Notes: a model not told the origin generated them from the letters alone. A stretch of DNA of 12,947 nt from Candidatus Omnitrophota bacterium (GCA_028719045.1 JAQULD010000041.1:1-12947); one strand, 5' to 3'. Positions 1 to 6,462 are shown, numbered from the stretch's first letter. Translations and numbers: made by a program.

Positions 1-703
1 TTTCATTCACTACCCTTATACCCACGCACTCGCACTTGCTCCAATCCTTAAGAAGCTTAACTACAGCGTCCAGGTAATCTTTTCGCGAAGAGGATTCACC
101 CAGCAGCTTAAGCAAATCGTTCCTCGCTTCTATTCTCCTGGAGATCTCACCGCGCTCATGCATTTGCTGGCTTAATTGTTTATTTGCCTGGTAAAGTTCG
201 GCGGTCCTCCTGTTTACCCTCAACTCCAGCTCGTCATGGGCCTTCTGGAGCTCTATCTCCATATTTTTTCTTTCGCTTATATCCCGGATCACGATAATAA
301 GGCCTATATTACCGCCTTTAGCATCTTTTAAAACGTTGGCCGCGGAATCCGCGTATATTTCCTCTCCGCTTCTTTTGCAATGGATATTCTCGCCCCGCCA
401 CGAACCTTTGGCCTTGAGCGCCCTTAAACAATCCCTTTCTTCTTTCTTGTTAATCCAGCGGTAGCGCAGCACGCTTTCTATTCTTTTATTAAGGGTTTCG
501 CTCGCTTTATAACCGTAGAGGTGTTCGGCGGCATTGTTCCAGTAGGTTATCCGGCGGTCGCCATCAATAACAATGATCACGTCTTTTACCTGACGCAGGA
601 TATTCGCCTGCCGGTCCAGGATCTCTTCAACTCTTTGACGCGCGGCTATTTCTTTTTCCAGCCTGGCCTTTGAGCTATTTGTTTTCCTTGTTTTCTCTAT
701 CAT
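1..703 (-). CDS. PAS-domain sensor protein, N-terminal 234 residues (3' end outside window)
   Basis: The reading frame starts at the ATG at 703-701 and stays open to the window edge, so the protein is truncated at its C-terminus. Residues about 38-150 form a PAS domain, with a core like VIDGDRRITYWNNAAE and the usual closing DISERK segment that ends PAS/PAC units. Residues about 150-200 are charged and probably coiled coil. The last visible part (around LLKDWSKCECVGIRVVNE) looks like the start of a GAF-like sensory domain often found between PAS and kinase domains. No transmembrane segment is visible, so it is probably cytoplasmic. The start overlaps the stop of the AraC-type response regulator as ATGA, implying translational coupling. 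By family habit the missing end is probably a histidine kinase module, but another output such as GGDEF cannot be excluded. Confidence 0.8.
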   Translation of the reverse strand, partial: MIEKTRKTNSSKARLEKEIAARQRVEEILDRQANILRQVKDVIIVIDGDRRITYWNNAAEHLYGYKASETLNKRIESVLRYRWINKKEERDCLRALKAKGSWRGENIHCKRSGEEIYADSAANVLKDAKGGNIGLIIVIRDISERKNMEIELQKAHDELELRVNRRTAELYQANKQLSQQMHERGEISRRIEARNDLLKLLGESSSRKDYLDAVVKLLKDWSKCECVGIRVVNE

Positions 704-1440
704 CTTTTTTGGGTGGCGAGGTTTTGGTCCCTGTTTTTCTTCCTGTACTCGGTGGGGGTTTTACGGGTAAGTTTCTTGAACTGCCTGATGAATGATTCCA
801 CGTTCTCGTATCCAAGCTTGTCCGCTATCTGGTTCACATTATTGGCGCTCTTGCTCAACAACTCCCGCGCCTTCTCTATCTTTATCTTCAACCGGTATTC
901 GCTGAAGCTCTTTCCGGTCTTTTGCTTGAAGATCCTGCTTAGGTACTTCGGGCTTAAGCATACCGCTTCCGCCGCCTCCTTTAACCCTATCTTCTTATAA
1001 CAATTCCGCTCCGCGAAATCTTTTATCTTCTCTATCTTGCCGTTTATATCGCTTATATCTATCCCGTCTTCTCCCCGGCGCCTCTTTTCCAGCAACTTCT
1101 CTATTATTTCTTTGAAATTTTCTATATCTACGGGCTTTTCCACGAAATCATCCGCGTTACCCCTGAGCGCCTCTACAGCCACATCTTTGCTCCCGTGGCC
1201 CGTAAGTATCACTATCCCTAGCTCTGGGTCCCTTTTCTTTATCTCCCGCAGCACATCCGTTCCGCTTAATCCCGGCATCATCACGTCAAGGATAACCACC
1301 CCTATTTCGTTGGCCCTCTTTAACATCCCAAGAGCCTCTACCCCGCTTGACGCGTCCAAAACCTGGTATTCTTCCAAGGCTTCTTTTAACTCTTCCCTGA
1401 ATTCACGGTCATCATCTACTATCAGTACTTTCTCTGCCAT
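700..1440 (-). CDS. Response regulator, receiver plus AraC-type DNA-binding domain (copy A)
   Basis: A 246-residue cytoplasmic transcription regulator. Residues 1-120 are a receiver domain: acidic pocket DDD at 9-11, phospho-acceptor Asp52 in LDVMMP, Thr80 in VILTGHG and Lys102 in EKP. Residues about 136-236 are an AraC/XylS double helix-turn-helix, with IGLKEAAEAVCLSPKYLSR as the first helix pair and NQIADKLGYENVESFIRQFK as the second. Phosphorylation by a nearby kinase should control DNA binding. The start lies 19 bp inside the preceding receiver gene, and the stop overlaps the next sensor gene as ATGA, so it sits inside a tightly coupled operon. Residues 1-237 are encoded by DNA identical to copy B at 4555-5271; only the C-terminal tail after KKNR differs (DQNLATQKR here). 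The target genes are unknown. Confidence 0.92.
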   Translation of the reverse strand: MAEKVLIVDDDREFREELKEALEEYQVLDASSGVEALGMLKRANEIGVVILDVMMPGLSGTDVLREIKKRDPELGIVILTGHGSKDVAVEALRGNADDFVEKPVDIENFKEIIEKLLEKRRRGEDGIDISDINGKIEKIKDFAERNCYKKIGLKEAAEAVCLSPKYLSRIFKQKTGKSFSEYRLKIKIEKARELLSKSANNVNQIADKLGYENVESFIRQFKKLTRKTPTEYRKKNRDQNLATQKR

Positions 1441-1461
1441 AGCTCTTCTTTCTTTTTAAGG
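731..1461. repeat. Perfect 731-bp direct repeat, copy A
   Basis: By line-by-line comparison this stretch is identical to 4562-5292 with no mismatch found; the offset is 3831 bp. It covers nearly the whole AraC-type response regulator gene plus 21 bp upstream of its start codon. In this copy those upstream bases also encode the last residues of the overlapping receiver gene (ending in ELWQRKY). Identity stops abruptly on both sides (730 versus 4561, and 1462 versus 5293). I see no terminal inverted repeats, target-site duplication or transposase. Confidence 0.97.
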
Positions 1462-1823
1462 ATCTCTTCCACTTTTCCGATCACATCCGCCAGGTCAAAC
1501 GGCTTCTTAATGCAGTTCTTTATCCCGCAGATATTCATCAGCAAAGAATGCTCGTCTTCGGTAAAAAAACCCGTAATGGCAATGATCGGGATATGTTTTA
1601 ACCGCGGGATCTTCCTTAACTCTCCCGCCACCTGGAAACCGGATTTCCTCGGCATGCTCAGATCAAGCAGTATCAAATCCGGGGCCTGTTCGAGGACAGC
1701 GGCCACCGCTACGGTAGAATCGCTTACCGCGAATACATCATAACCGCTTAAGTCCAGGGCCTCTTTAAATTCCTGCAGGAGATCCTGGTCATCATCTATG
1801 AGCATTATTTTATTTTTAGCCAT
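1422..1823 (-). CDS. Stand-alone receiver (CheY-like) protein
   Basis: A 133-residue single-domain receiver with no output domain. Visible landmarks are the acidic pocket DDD at 10-12, phospho-acceptor Asp54 in LLDLSMP, Thr84 in IAITG and Lys107 in KKPF. It probably takes phosphate from the PAS histidine kinase encoded just upstream, and either relays it or acts by protein contact. It is separated from the kinase gene by 98 bp, which holds a weak promoter-like pair, and its ATG is preceded by an AGGA a few bases upstream. Its 3' end overlaps the start of the AraC-type regulator by 19 bp. Its final codons lie within the 731-bp repeat, so the C-terminal tail may have been set by the event that created the repeat. 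Confidence 0.9.
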   Translation of the reverse strand: MAKNKIMLIDDDQDLLQEFKEALDLSGYDVFAVSDSTVAVAAVLEQAPDLILLDLSMPRKSGFQVAGELRKIPRLKHIPIIAITGFFTEDEHSLLMNICGIKNCIKKPFDLADVIGKVEEILKKKEELWQRKY

Positions 1824-1921
1824 TTTCCTGACTTATATTTGTTAGAATTATTTTATCTGTATTTGAAGGTAAGTAAATGCTATTGTTCTGCTTTTTTCTG
1901 ACTTTCTTCTACCGTGGGATA
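1824..1921 (-). promoter_or_regulatory. Possible weak promoter in the kinase-receiver gap
   Basis: The 98-bp gap between the kinase stop and the receiver start is A/T-rich. Read on the minus strand it contains TTTACT, 16 bases, then TAAAAT, which match sigma-70 -35 and -10 hexamers at 4/6 and 5/6. This could allow separate expression of the receiver and copy A regulator. No terminator hairpin was found in the gap. Matches of this quality are common in A/T-rich DNA, so this is tentative. Confidence 0.25.
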
Positions 1922-4102
1922 TTAAACGCGATGTCTGGTAATTGGGAAGATTATAGTAAAAGTAGACCCTTTTTCTTTAACGCTCTCGACCGAAATATTG
2001 CCTCCGTGCAAGTCTATTATCTGGTAACACACCGTAAGGCCAAGGCCTGTGCCCCTGGACTTGGTGGTAAAAAAGGGTTCAGATATCCTGATCAATTCCT
2101 GAGGGCTCATGCCGATACCGTTATCTTTAAAGTTAATGCACATTTTATTTCCGCCGCTATCAAGGCTTGCGGAAATTTCAACCTCGCCTTTTTTTCCGCA
2201 AAAAGATTCAAACGCGTTGTTCAACATATTATTAAAAACTTCCCTGAACTGCAGCGGATCGATTTCCACGAAACTGTCTTTGATATCCCCGTATTTTTTA
2301 GCCAAGCTCACCTGGGACTTGTGGTATTTATTGCTTGTCGCCTCAACACATTCCTCCAGGATCTCATAAACGCTCACGGTCTCAAAATGCGGCAGCTTTA
2401 TACGCGAATAAAACAACAGGTTAGTAATGATCTGGTCGGCTTCCATGACCTTTTTGTCTATGTTATCCAGGTTTGGTTGGATTGACGTATTAGGGTCTTT
2501 TCTTCTGATGTTGTAGCTGGCCGTGCGAATAACGCCAAGCGGGTTGCGCAGTTCGTGTGCGACGGTAGCCGCGAGCGTGCCGATAGTGGAAAGCTGTTTT
2601 TGTTTATCAAGCAGGACCTTGGCGGCCAAGAGTTCCTCTGTTTTTTCAGAAACCAGCTTCTCGAAAGTATCCTTATCCCTCTTTAATACTTCTTCCGCTT
2701 TTTTGCGTTCAGTTATGTCGCGGCAGATGCCTAAATTACTCACGCTGCCGTCCTTGTTCTTTAGCGGGGTATTGATTATGTCATAGGTCTTGCGGTTCTT
2801 CTCAAAGAACCATTCCCAGCGTATGGTTTTGCCGTTGAAAACTTCCCTGTTTTTGCAGAAAGGGCACTTTTCTTTTAAACCATGGAAATATTCATAACAT
2901 TTCCCGCCCACAGGGCCGAATTCTTTCCCGAAAACCGGATTCACGTAAATAATATCATAGCCTTCATCAGAGATGTAAATCCCGTCTCCCATGGAATTCA
3001 GGATATTGATCATGCGGTCGCGTTCCTGCTGCAGCAGGTCTTCGAGCTTTTTACGCTCTGTGATGTCCTGGTCGACTACGATCGCTCCGGAGATATTATT
3101 CTCGGCATCCATAAGAGGGACAGCGGAATTCAGGATTATCTTTTTCATTCCGTCAAAACACTCTATTTCGATTTCTTCGTTAAGGACCGTTTCTCCTTTG
3201 GTAACCGCCCGCGCCAGGGGCCATTCCTGCGGTTCCACGCGTTTTCCGGTTATAAGCGACCGCCCCCTGTATTCGCCGTAGTTTTCAAGGCCGACAAATT
3301 TAGCCCCTCCCCAGATCTTAAGGCCGGCGGGATTAACATGGATGATCTTGCCGTCTTTTTCCGTTATCCAGACGCCCACGGGGAGGCTTTCCAGGACCCT
3401 GCGCACAAGTTCTTCTTTCTGCCTCAGGGCGATCTCTATTTTCTTGCGCTCGGTGATATCGGTGAACATCTGAAGCATCCCGATATATTTGCCTTCGGCA
3501 TCCAATAGCGGGCTTTTAGAGGCGATGGCATAAAGAGTTGAGCCGTTTTTCTTGACCAGAATGGCCTCCGAGACTTCATTTCTTTCTCTCGCCGGCCTTT
3601 CAGGATCTTCAAACTGCCGGGAGGAAATACCTTTTTCGACCAAATCGGAGAATTTAAGATTGAGGAGTTCCTGCGCCGTAAAACCGAGCATTTGCGCCAT
3701 CCGCCTGTTAGTATAAGCGGTCATTCCCAGCGCGTCGGTTACCCATATGCCTTCCAGGGAAGTTTCCACGATATTGCGGTATTTCTCTTCGCTGGCTTTT
3801 AAATCGGCCTGCGCTTTTTTGATCGCGGAAAATATAGGGCCTATATACAATACGCCTAAAAGGGTAAATGTCGAAGAAACAAGCGCTACTATTTCGGTGA
3901 GCGGATCGGGATTTGTTACGGGCAAACTGCGGAAAAATATATGATACAGGGTAAGTAAACGGCGCAGGGACATGAGGGTGACCGCCACTGAAATCAGCAT
4001 CCAGGCAGTGCGCTTCCCCGTGACCTTAATGAGCTTTAAAGCAAAAATTGAAGCGGCAAGCTGGACAATGACAGAAATTACAAGAATAACTGTAATATTC
4101 AT
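1922..4102 (-). CDS. Membrane-anchored sensor histidine kinase with three PAS domains
   Basis: A 726-residue kinase. Hydrophobic segments at about 3-24, 33-50 and 70-93 suggest three N-terminal membrane passes. Three PAS/PAC units follow at about 104-222, 228-352 and 360-467, each closing with a DITERKK signature. The third PAS carries C402, C413 and C416 (C-x10-C-x2-C). The HisKA dimerisation domain at about 503-568 has phospho-acceptor His516 in VAHELRNP. The ATPase domain at about 616-723 shows the N box (NNMLNNAFESF), DNGIG at 660-664, EPFFTT at 675-680 and GTGLGL at 684-689, so all catalytic boxes are intact. It should autophosphorylate and feed the neighbouring receiver proteins. No good ribosome binding site precedes the ATG; the preceding receiver gene ends 20 bp upstream, so reinitiation is likely. 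The signal sensed is unknown. Confidence 0.93.
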   Translation of the reverse strand: MNITVILVISVIVQLAASIFALKLIKVTGKRTAWMLISVAVTLMSLRRLLTLYHIFFRSLPVTNPDPLTEIVALVSSTFTLLGVLYIGPIFSAIKKAQADLKASEEKYRNIVETSLEGIWVTDALGMTAYTNRRMAQMLGFTAQELLNLKFSDLVEKGISSRQFEDPERPARERNEVSEAILVKKNGSTLYAIASKSPLLDAEGKYIGMLQMFTDITERKKIEIALRQKEELVRRVLESLPVGVWITEKDGKIIHVNPAGLKIWGGAKFVGLENYGEYRGRSLITGKRVEPQEWPLARAVTKGETVLNEEIEIECFDGMKKIILNSAVPLMDAENNISGAIVVDQDITERKKLEDLLQQERDRMINILNSMGDGIYISDEGYDIIYVNPVFGKEFGPVGGKCYEYFHGLKEKCPFCKNREVFNGKTIRWEWFFEKNRKTYDIINTPLKNKDGSVSNLGICRDITERKKAEEVLKRDKDTFEKLVSEKTEELLAAKVLLDKQKQLSTIGTLAATVAHELRNPLGVIRTASYNIRRKDPNTSIQPNLDNIDKKVMEADQIITNLLFYSRIKLPHFETVSVYEILEECVEATSNKYHKSQVSLAKKYGDIKDSFVEIDPLQFREVFNNMLNNAFESFCGKKGEVEISASLDSGGNKMCINFKDNGIGMSPQELIRISEPFFTTKSRGTGLGLTVCYQIIDLHGGNISVESVKEKGSTFTIIFPITRHRV

Positions 4103-4122
4103 ATGGAGGTTACCAGTAACGA

Positions 4123-4551
4123 TTACCCCAGCAAATCTTTAATCTTGGCCAGGACGGCCTCTACATCAAAAGGTTTGCTTAAAACACATTCGGCGAGCTT
4201 TAAAATACGCACTTCTTCTTTTTCTTCCGCTCCTGCGGGCTCCTGCGTCAATTTGTTGGCAATGAGGTTTCCGGTAAGGACTATGACTTTTGTGTCGTTA
4301 TCCTTCTCTCTTATTCCTTTTAGTATCTCGATGCCGTTAAGACGCGGCATTTTTATATCCAAAAGCAAAAGGTCATAACTATTATTCTCAATAAGTTTTT
4401 TCGCGCCCAGGCCGTCGAAGATCTTATTTACCGAATACCCCTCGTCCTCAAGGAGCTCGGACATCTCTTCGCACATGTCCTCATCGTCGTCCACTATCAG
4501 CACTTTCTTCTTCGGGGCGCTTTCGGCGGATTTATGTTTATCTTTCTTCAT
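4123..4551 (-). CDS. Stand-alone receiver protein with lengthened beta4-beta5 region
   Basis: A 142-residue single receiver domain after a short lysine-rich start. Landmarks are DDDED at 21-25, phospho-acceptor Asp65 in LLLLDIKMP, Thr93 in VLTGN and Lys126 in LSKPF. Between Thr93 and Lys126 there are about 32 residues, longer than the usual 20 or so, including an acidic, alanine/glycine-containing insert (EPAGAEEKEE) that would alter the beta4-alpha4 face used for partner contacts. It starts 3 bp after the stop of the copy B AraC-type regulator and ends 20 bp before the histidine kinase, so all three are almost certainly cotranscribed. It probably acts as a phosphate acceptor or phosphorelay intermediate for that kinase. 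Confidence 0.9.
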   Translation of the reverse strand: MKKDKHKSAESAPKKKVLIVDDDEDMCEEMSELLEDEGYSVNKIFDGLGAKKLIENNSYDLLLLDIKMPRLNGIEILKGIREKDNDTKVIVLTGNLIANKLTQEPAGAEEKEEVRILKLAECVLSKPFDVEAVLAKIKDLLG

Positions 4552-4554
4552 GGC

Positions 4555-5271
4555 TTATTTTCTGTTTTTCTTCCTGTACTCGGTGGGGGTTTTACGGGTA
4601 AGTTTCTTGAACTGCCTGATGAATGATTCCACGTTCTCGTATCCAAGCTTGTCCGCTATCTGGTTCACATTATTGGCGCTCTTGCTCAACAACTCCCGCG
4701 CCTTCTCTATCTTTATCTTCAACCGGTATTCGCTGAAGCTCTTTCCGGTCTTTTGCTTGAAGATCCTGCTTAGGTACTTCGGGCTTAAGCATACCGCTTC
4801 CGCCGCCTCCTTTAACCCTATCTTCTTATAACAATTCCGCTCCGCGAAATCTTTTATCTTCTCTATCTTGCCGTTTATATCGCTTATATCTATCCCGTCT
4901 TCTCCCCGGCGCCTCTTTTCCAGCAACTTCTCTATTATTTCTTTGAAATTTTCTATATCTACGGGCTTTTCCACGAAATCATCCGCGTTACCCCTGAGCG
5001 CCTCTACAGCCACATCTTTGCTCCCGTGGCCCGTAAGTATCACTATCCCTAGCTCTGGGTCCCTTTTCTTTATCTCCCGCAGCACATCCGTTCCGCTTAA
5101 TCCCGGCATCATCACGTCAAGGATAACCACCCCTATTTCGTTGGCCCTCTTTAACATCCCAAGAGCCTCTACCCCGCTTGACGCGTCCAAAACCTGGTAT
5201 TCTTCCAAGGCTTCTTTTAACTCTTCCCTGAATTCACGGTCATCATCTACTATCAGTACTTTCTCTGCCAT
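4555..5271 (-). CDS. Response regulator, receiver plus AraC-type DNA-binding domain (copy B)
   Basis: A 238-residue regulator identical over residues 1-237 to the copy at 700-1440: receiver with Asp52, Thr80 and Lys102, then an AraC-type double helix-turn-helix at about 136-236. It ends with a single extra Lys instead of the nine-residue tail of copy A. It is the first gene of the signalling cluster, with a 186-bp non-coding leader up to the repeat edge. A stop codon follows the AraC domain and the next receiver gene starts 3 bp later. Upstream of its ATG it carries the same 21 bp that encode the end of a receiver gene in copy A, but no receiver gene is present here, which suggests B was copied from A. 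Both copies should bind the same DNA sites. Confidence 0.92.
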   Translation of the reverse strand: MAEKVLIVDDDREFREELKEALEEYQVLDASSGVEALGMLKRANEIGVVILDVMMPGLSGTDVLREIKKRDPELGIVILTGHGSKDVAVEALRGNADDFVEKPVDIENFKEIIEKLLEKRRRGEDGIDISDINGKIEKIKDFAERNCYKKIGLKEAAEAVCLSPKYLSRIFKQKTGKSFSEYRLKIKIEKARELLSKSANNVNQIADKLGYENVESFIRQFKKLTRKTPTEYRKKNRK

Positions 5272-5292
5272 AGCTCTTCTTTCTTTTTAAGG
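4562..5292. repeat. Perfect 731-bp direct repeat, copy B
   Basis: Identical to 731-1461 and in the same orientation. The two copies flank 3100 bp holding a receiver gene, the PAS histidine kinase and a second receiver gene. Absence of even synonymous differences implies a very recent duplication, ongoing gene conversion, or an assembly error. Confidence 0.97.
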
Positions 5293-5478
5293 GGTTTTAT
5301 TCTATCTATTTAGAAAATATCAGCTTTTATTTCTGAGGAAAGGCAAATTATTTAAAATTCAGCCCGGTGAGACTGGCACAGAAAGCCCCTTTTTCAAGGC
5401 TTTCCGTGTCAATTATTCTATCAAACCCCCCCTTTTTATGCAAGATTTATTTTGCATATGTTTACACATAAAGGAGGC
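5293..5478 (-). other. Leader region of the signalling operon with two adjacent hairpins
   Basis: This 186-bp gap separates the rhodanese gene from the copy B repeat. Read on the minus strand, an 11-bp stem (5377-5387 with 5398-5408, one G-U pair, 10-nt loop) is followed one base later by a 5-bp stem (5360-5364 with 5371-5375, 6-nt loop). No run of T follows either stem, so this is not a standard intrinsic terminator. A TAGAAT hexamer just upstream of the hairpins could be a -10 element, but its -35 partner is poor. It may be a structured 5' leader or a factor-dependent end of the rhodanese operon. It did not match any riboswitch consensus I could recall. Confidence 0.4.
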
Positions 5479-5847
5479 CTAACAAGATTGGCAGCTGAAG
5501 GTTTTTGACGCCTCTTTATGCAGACTGCCTTCCAAAGGGAGGTTAGCTTCTTTGTAATCTTTAAGGCCCCCTTTATAGTCCAAAACGTTTTTGTAGCCCA
5601 AAGATAACAGCTTTTCCGCTGCCTGAGTGCTGGCCATGCAATCAAAACTGGCGCAATAAACCACGATCAGGTCATTTTTCCCCAGGATCTTTCCGGCTTT
5701 CACCTCAATATCCTGCAAAGGAATGGAAATAGCGCCTTTTATATGCTCTTCTTCATAATGTTGAGCAGCAAGCACATCCACTAACCTCAAATCTCTTACT
5801 TGAGCGATCATATCTTGAAGCTCTTCCCTGGTAATTTTCTTAACCAT
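5479..5847 (-). CDS. Single-domain rhodanese-like sulfurtransferase
   Basis: A 122-residue protein with the rhodanese fold: Asp24 in LVDVLA, the EEEHIKGAISIP segment at about 32-43, and an active-site loop starting at Cys65 in VVYCASFDCMAS, with a second Cys70 in the same loop. The loop departs from the CRxGxR pattern of classical rhodaneses, like many small single-domain relatives that carry persulfide sulfur or have lost thiosulfate activity. The C-terminus ends in SCQSC, adding a possible second redox or metal-binding cysteine pair. No signal peptide, so it should be cytoplasmic. A strong AAGGAGGG ribosome binding site precedes the ATG. It starts 27 bp after the 46-residue secreted protein gene and probably closes the sigma-factor operon. 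The substrate is unknown. Confidence 0.85.
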   Translation of the reverse strand: MVKKITREELQDMIAQVRDLRLVDVLAAQHYEEEHIKGAISIPLQDIEVKAGKILGKNDLIVVYCASFDCMASTQAAEKLLSLGYKNVLDYKGGLKDYKEANLPLEGSLHKEASKTFSCQSC

Positions 5848-5874
5848 ACGCCCTCCTTTTTAGGCGGTTTAACC

Positions 5875-6015
5875 TTAAGGCGAACAAACGTTATCCTGAT
5901 ACACATCCCCTGTATTCTTTACTCTTGAAGGGAGCGTACAGTTGACTTCCGCAGCATACGCCGCAACTGAACTAAAAACCATTAGCATGATTAGGCTTAC
6001 GATAATCGTCTTCAT
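5875..6015 (-). CDS. Small secreted protein, 46 residues
   Basis: A short gene starting at the ATG at 6015-6013 with a good ribosome binding site (AGAGGAGG, about 5 bases upstream) and ending at TAA 5877-5875. Residues 1-21 form a clear signal peptide: Lys2, a hydrophobic core IIVSLIMLMVF, and an AYA cleavage motif before residue 22. The mature part is only about 25 residues and has Cys26 and Cys44, which could form a disulfide bond. It starts 14 bp after the 122-residue secreted protein and ends 27 bp before the rhodanese, so it is in the same transcript. I do not recognise the family and propose no function. It could be the remnant of a longer exported protein, but the intact start, signal peptide and spacing favour a real gene. 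Confidence 0.65.
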   Translation of the reverse strand: MKTIIVSLIMLMVFSSVAAYAAEVNCTLPSRVKNTGDVYQDNVCSP

Positions 6016-6029
6016 CTTTTCCTCCTCTT

Positions 6030-6398
6030 TTATTTTCCCGTTCCACTGTCAGCCACCGTTGAATTTAGATTCTGTTCAGAGTATATTTGCTCCGCGATAT
6101 TCTTATGCTTCTGGTGGCGCGCTCTTCTGACAACCCTGTACATTACGCTCGCCGGTTCCCCTATCTTTATTTCCCCGTATATGACCGTTTCCGGGTTTAT
6201 TAAGAAAGCCACGATCTGCTTTAACCCGGATCCGGTATAATTAGAAACCGCTATGTAATTACCGTTAAAAAACTCCACTTTTCCGCTGAATTCCTGAAGT
6301 TTTGCCTTCCCCTGTATAGGATAACCGTATCCGCTGGCAAAAGCCATCAGCGATAAAGTAAAAGCGGTAATTAAACTCACCAGCAGTAACTTTTTCAT
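6030..6398 (-). CDS. Small exported protein with predicted beta-rich domain
   Basis: A 122-residue protein with an N-terminal signal peptide (MKKLLLV, hydrophobic to about residue 20, AFA before a likely cleavage at 21/22). The mature portion, with segments like FSGKVEFFNGNYIAVSNY and PETVIYGEIKIGEPASVMYRV, alternates hydrophobic and polar residues in short strands. It resembles the small secreted beta-barrel proteins of the DUF5666 type, but the match is by pattern only. The tail from about residue 90 is basic then polar. A strong GGGAGG ribosome binding site lies 4-5 bases before the ATG. It follows the sigma factor gene by 64 bp, and an ECF-type promoter motif lies in that gap, so it may be a direct target of that sigma factor. 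Function unknown. Confidence 0.75.
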   Translation of the reverse strand: MKKLLLVSLITAFTLSLMAFASGYGYPIQGKAKLQEFSGKVEFFNGNYIAVSNYTGSGLKQIVAFLINPETVIYGEIKIGEPASVMYRVVRRARHQKHKNIAEQIYSEQNLNSTVADSGTGK

Positions 6399-6419
6399 TT
6401 TACCTCCCTTTTCTAATAT

Positions 6420-6448
6420 TTAGATGAGGGGAAGGAAAAATGGTTGCA
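6420..6448 (-). promoter_or_regulatory. Candidate ECF sigma promoter
   Basis: On the minus strand TGCAACC (6448-6442) is followed after 15 bases by CATCTAA (6426-6420). This resembles ECF-type promoters, which have an AAC-containing -35 and a CGTC-like -10 at this spacing. It lies in the gap between the ECF sigma gene and the gene for the 122-residue exported protein, placing a start site about 15-20 bases before that gene's ATG. The -10 is CATC rather than the more usual CGTC. Confidence 0.45.
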
Positions 6449-6462
6449 ATATTTTTATGGGG

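Noticed and set aside
731..1461. Repeat as an insertion sequence or mobile element
   Set aside because: It contains only the regulator gene, lacks a transposase, terminal inverted repeats and target-site duplications.
1877..2485. Long plus-strand open frame opposite the histidine kinase C-terminus
   Set aside because: It is antisense to a kinase with all catalytic motifs intact, has no recognisable domain, and reads as a codon-bias shadow. The same applies to the plus-strand frames at 2882-3508 and 8967-9620.
4109..4120. Short palindrome GTTACCAGTAAC just upstream of the kinase start as an operator
   Set aside because: It lies in a 20-bp gap inside an operon; a 12-bp palindrome there has no supporting promoter and may be chance.
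5360..5408. Cyclic-di-GMP (GEMM) or cobalamin riboswitch suggested by GGAAAGCC and AGCCCGGTGAGACTGGC
   Set aside because: The short resemblances are not in the right structural context: the GGAAAGCC pairs in a simple hairpin, and the other conserved riboswitch elements are missing.
5438..5457. Inverted repeat ATGCAA/TTGCAT as a terminator for the rhodanese operon
   Set aside because: The stem is only 6 bp and A/T-rich, and on the transcribed strand it is followed by A and G runs, not T.
5479..5481. Selenocysteine read-through at the end of the rhodanese
   Set aside because: The stop codon is TAG, not TGA, and no in-frame extension of interest follows.
5436..5645. Minus-strand 69-codon frame overlapping the rhodanese gene
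   Set aside because: It lies in another frame of the well-supported rhodanese, has no ribosome binding site and no recognisable features.
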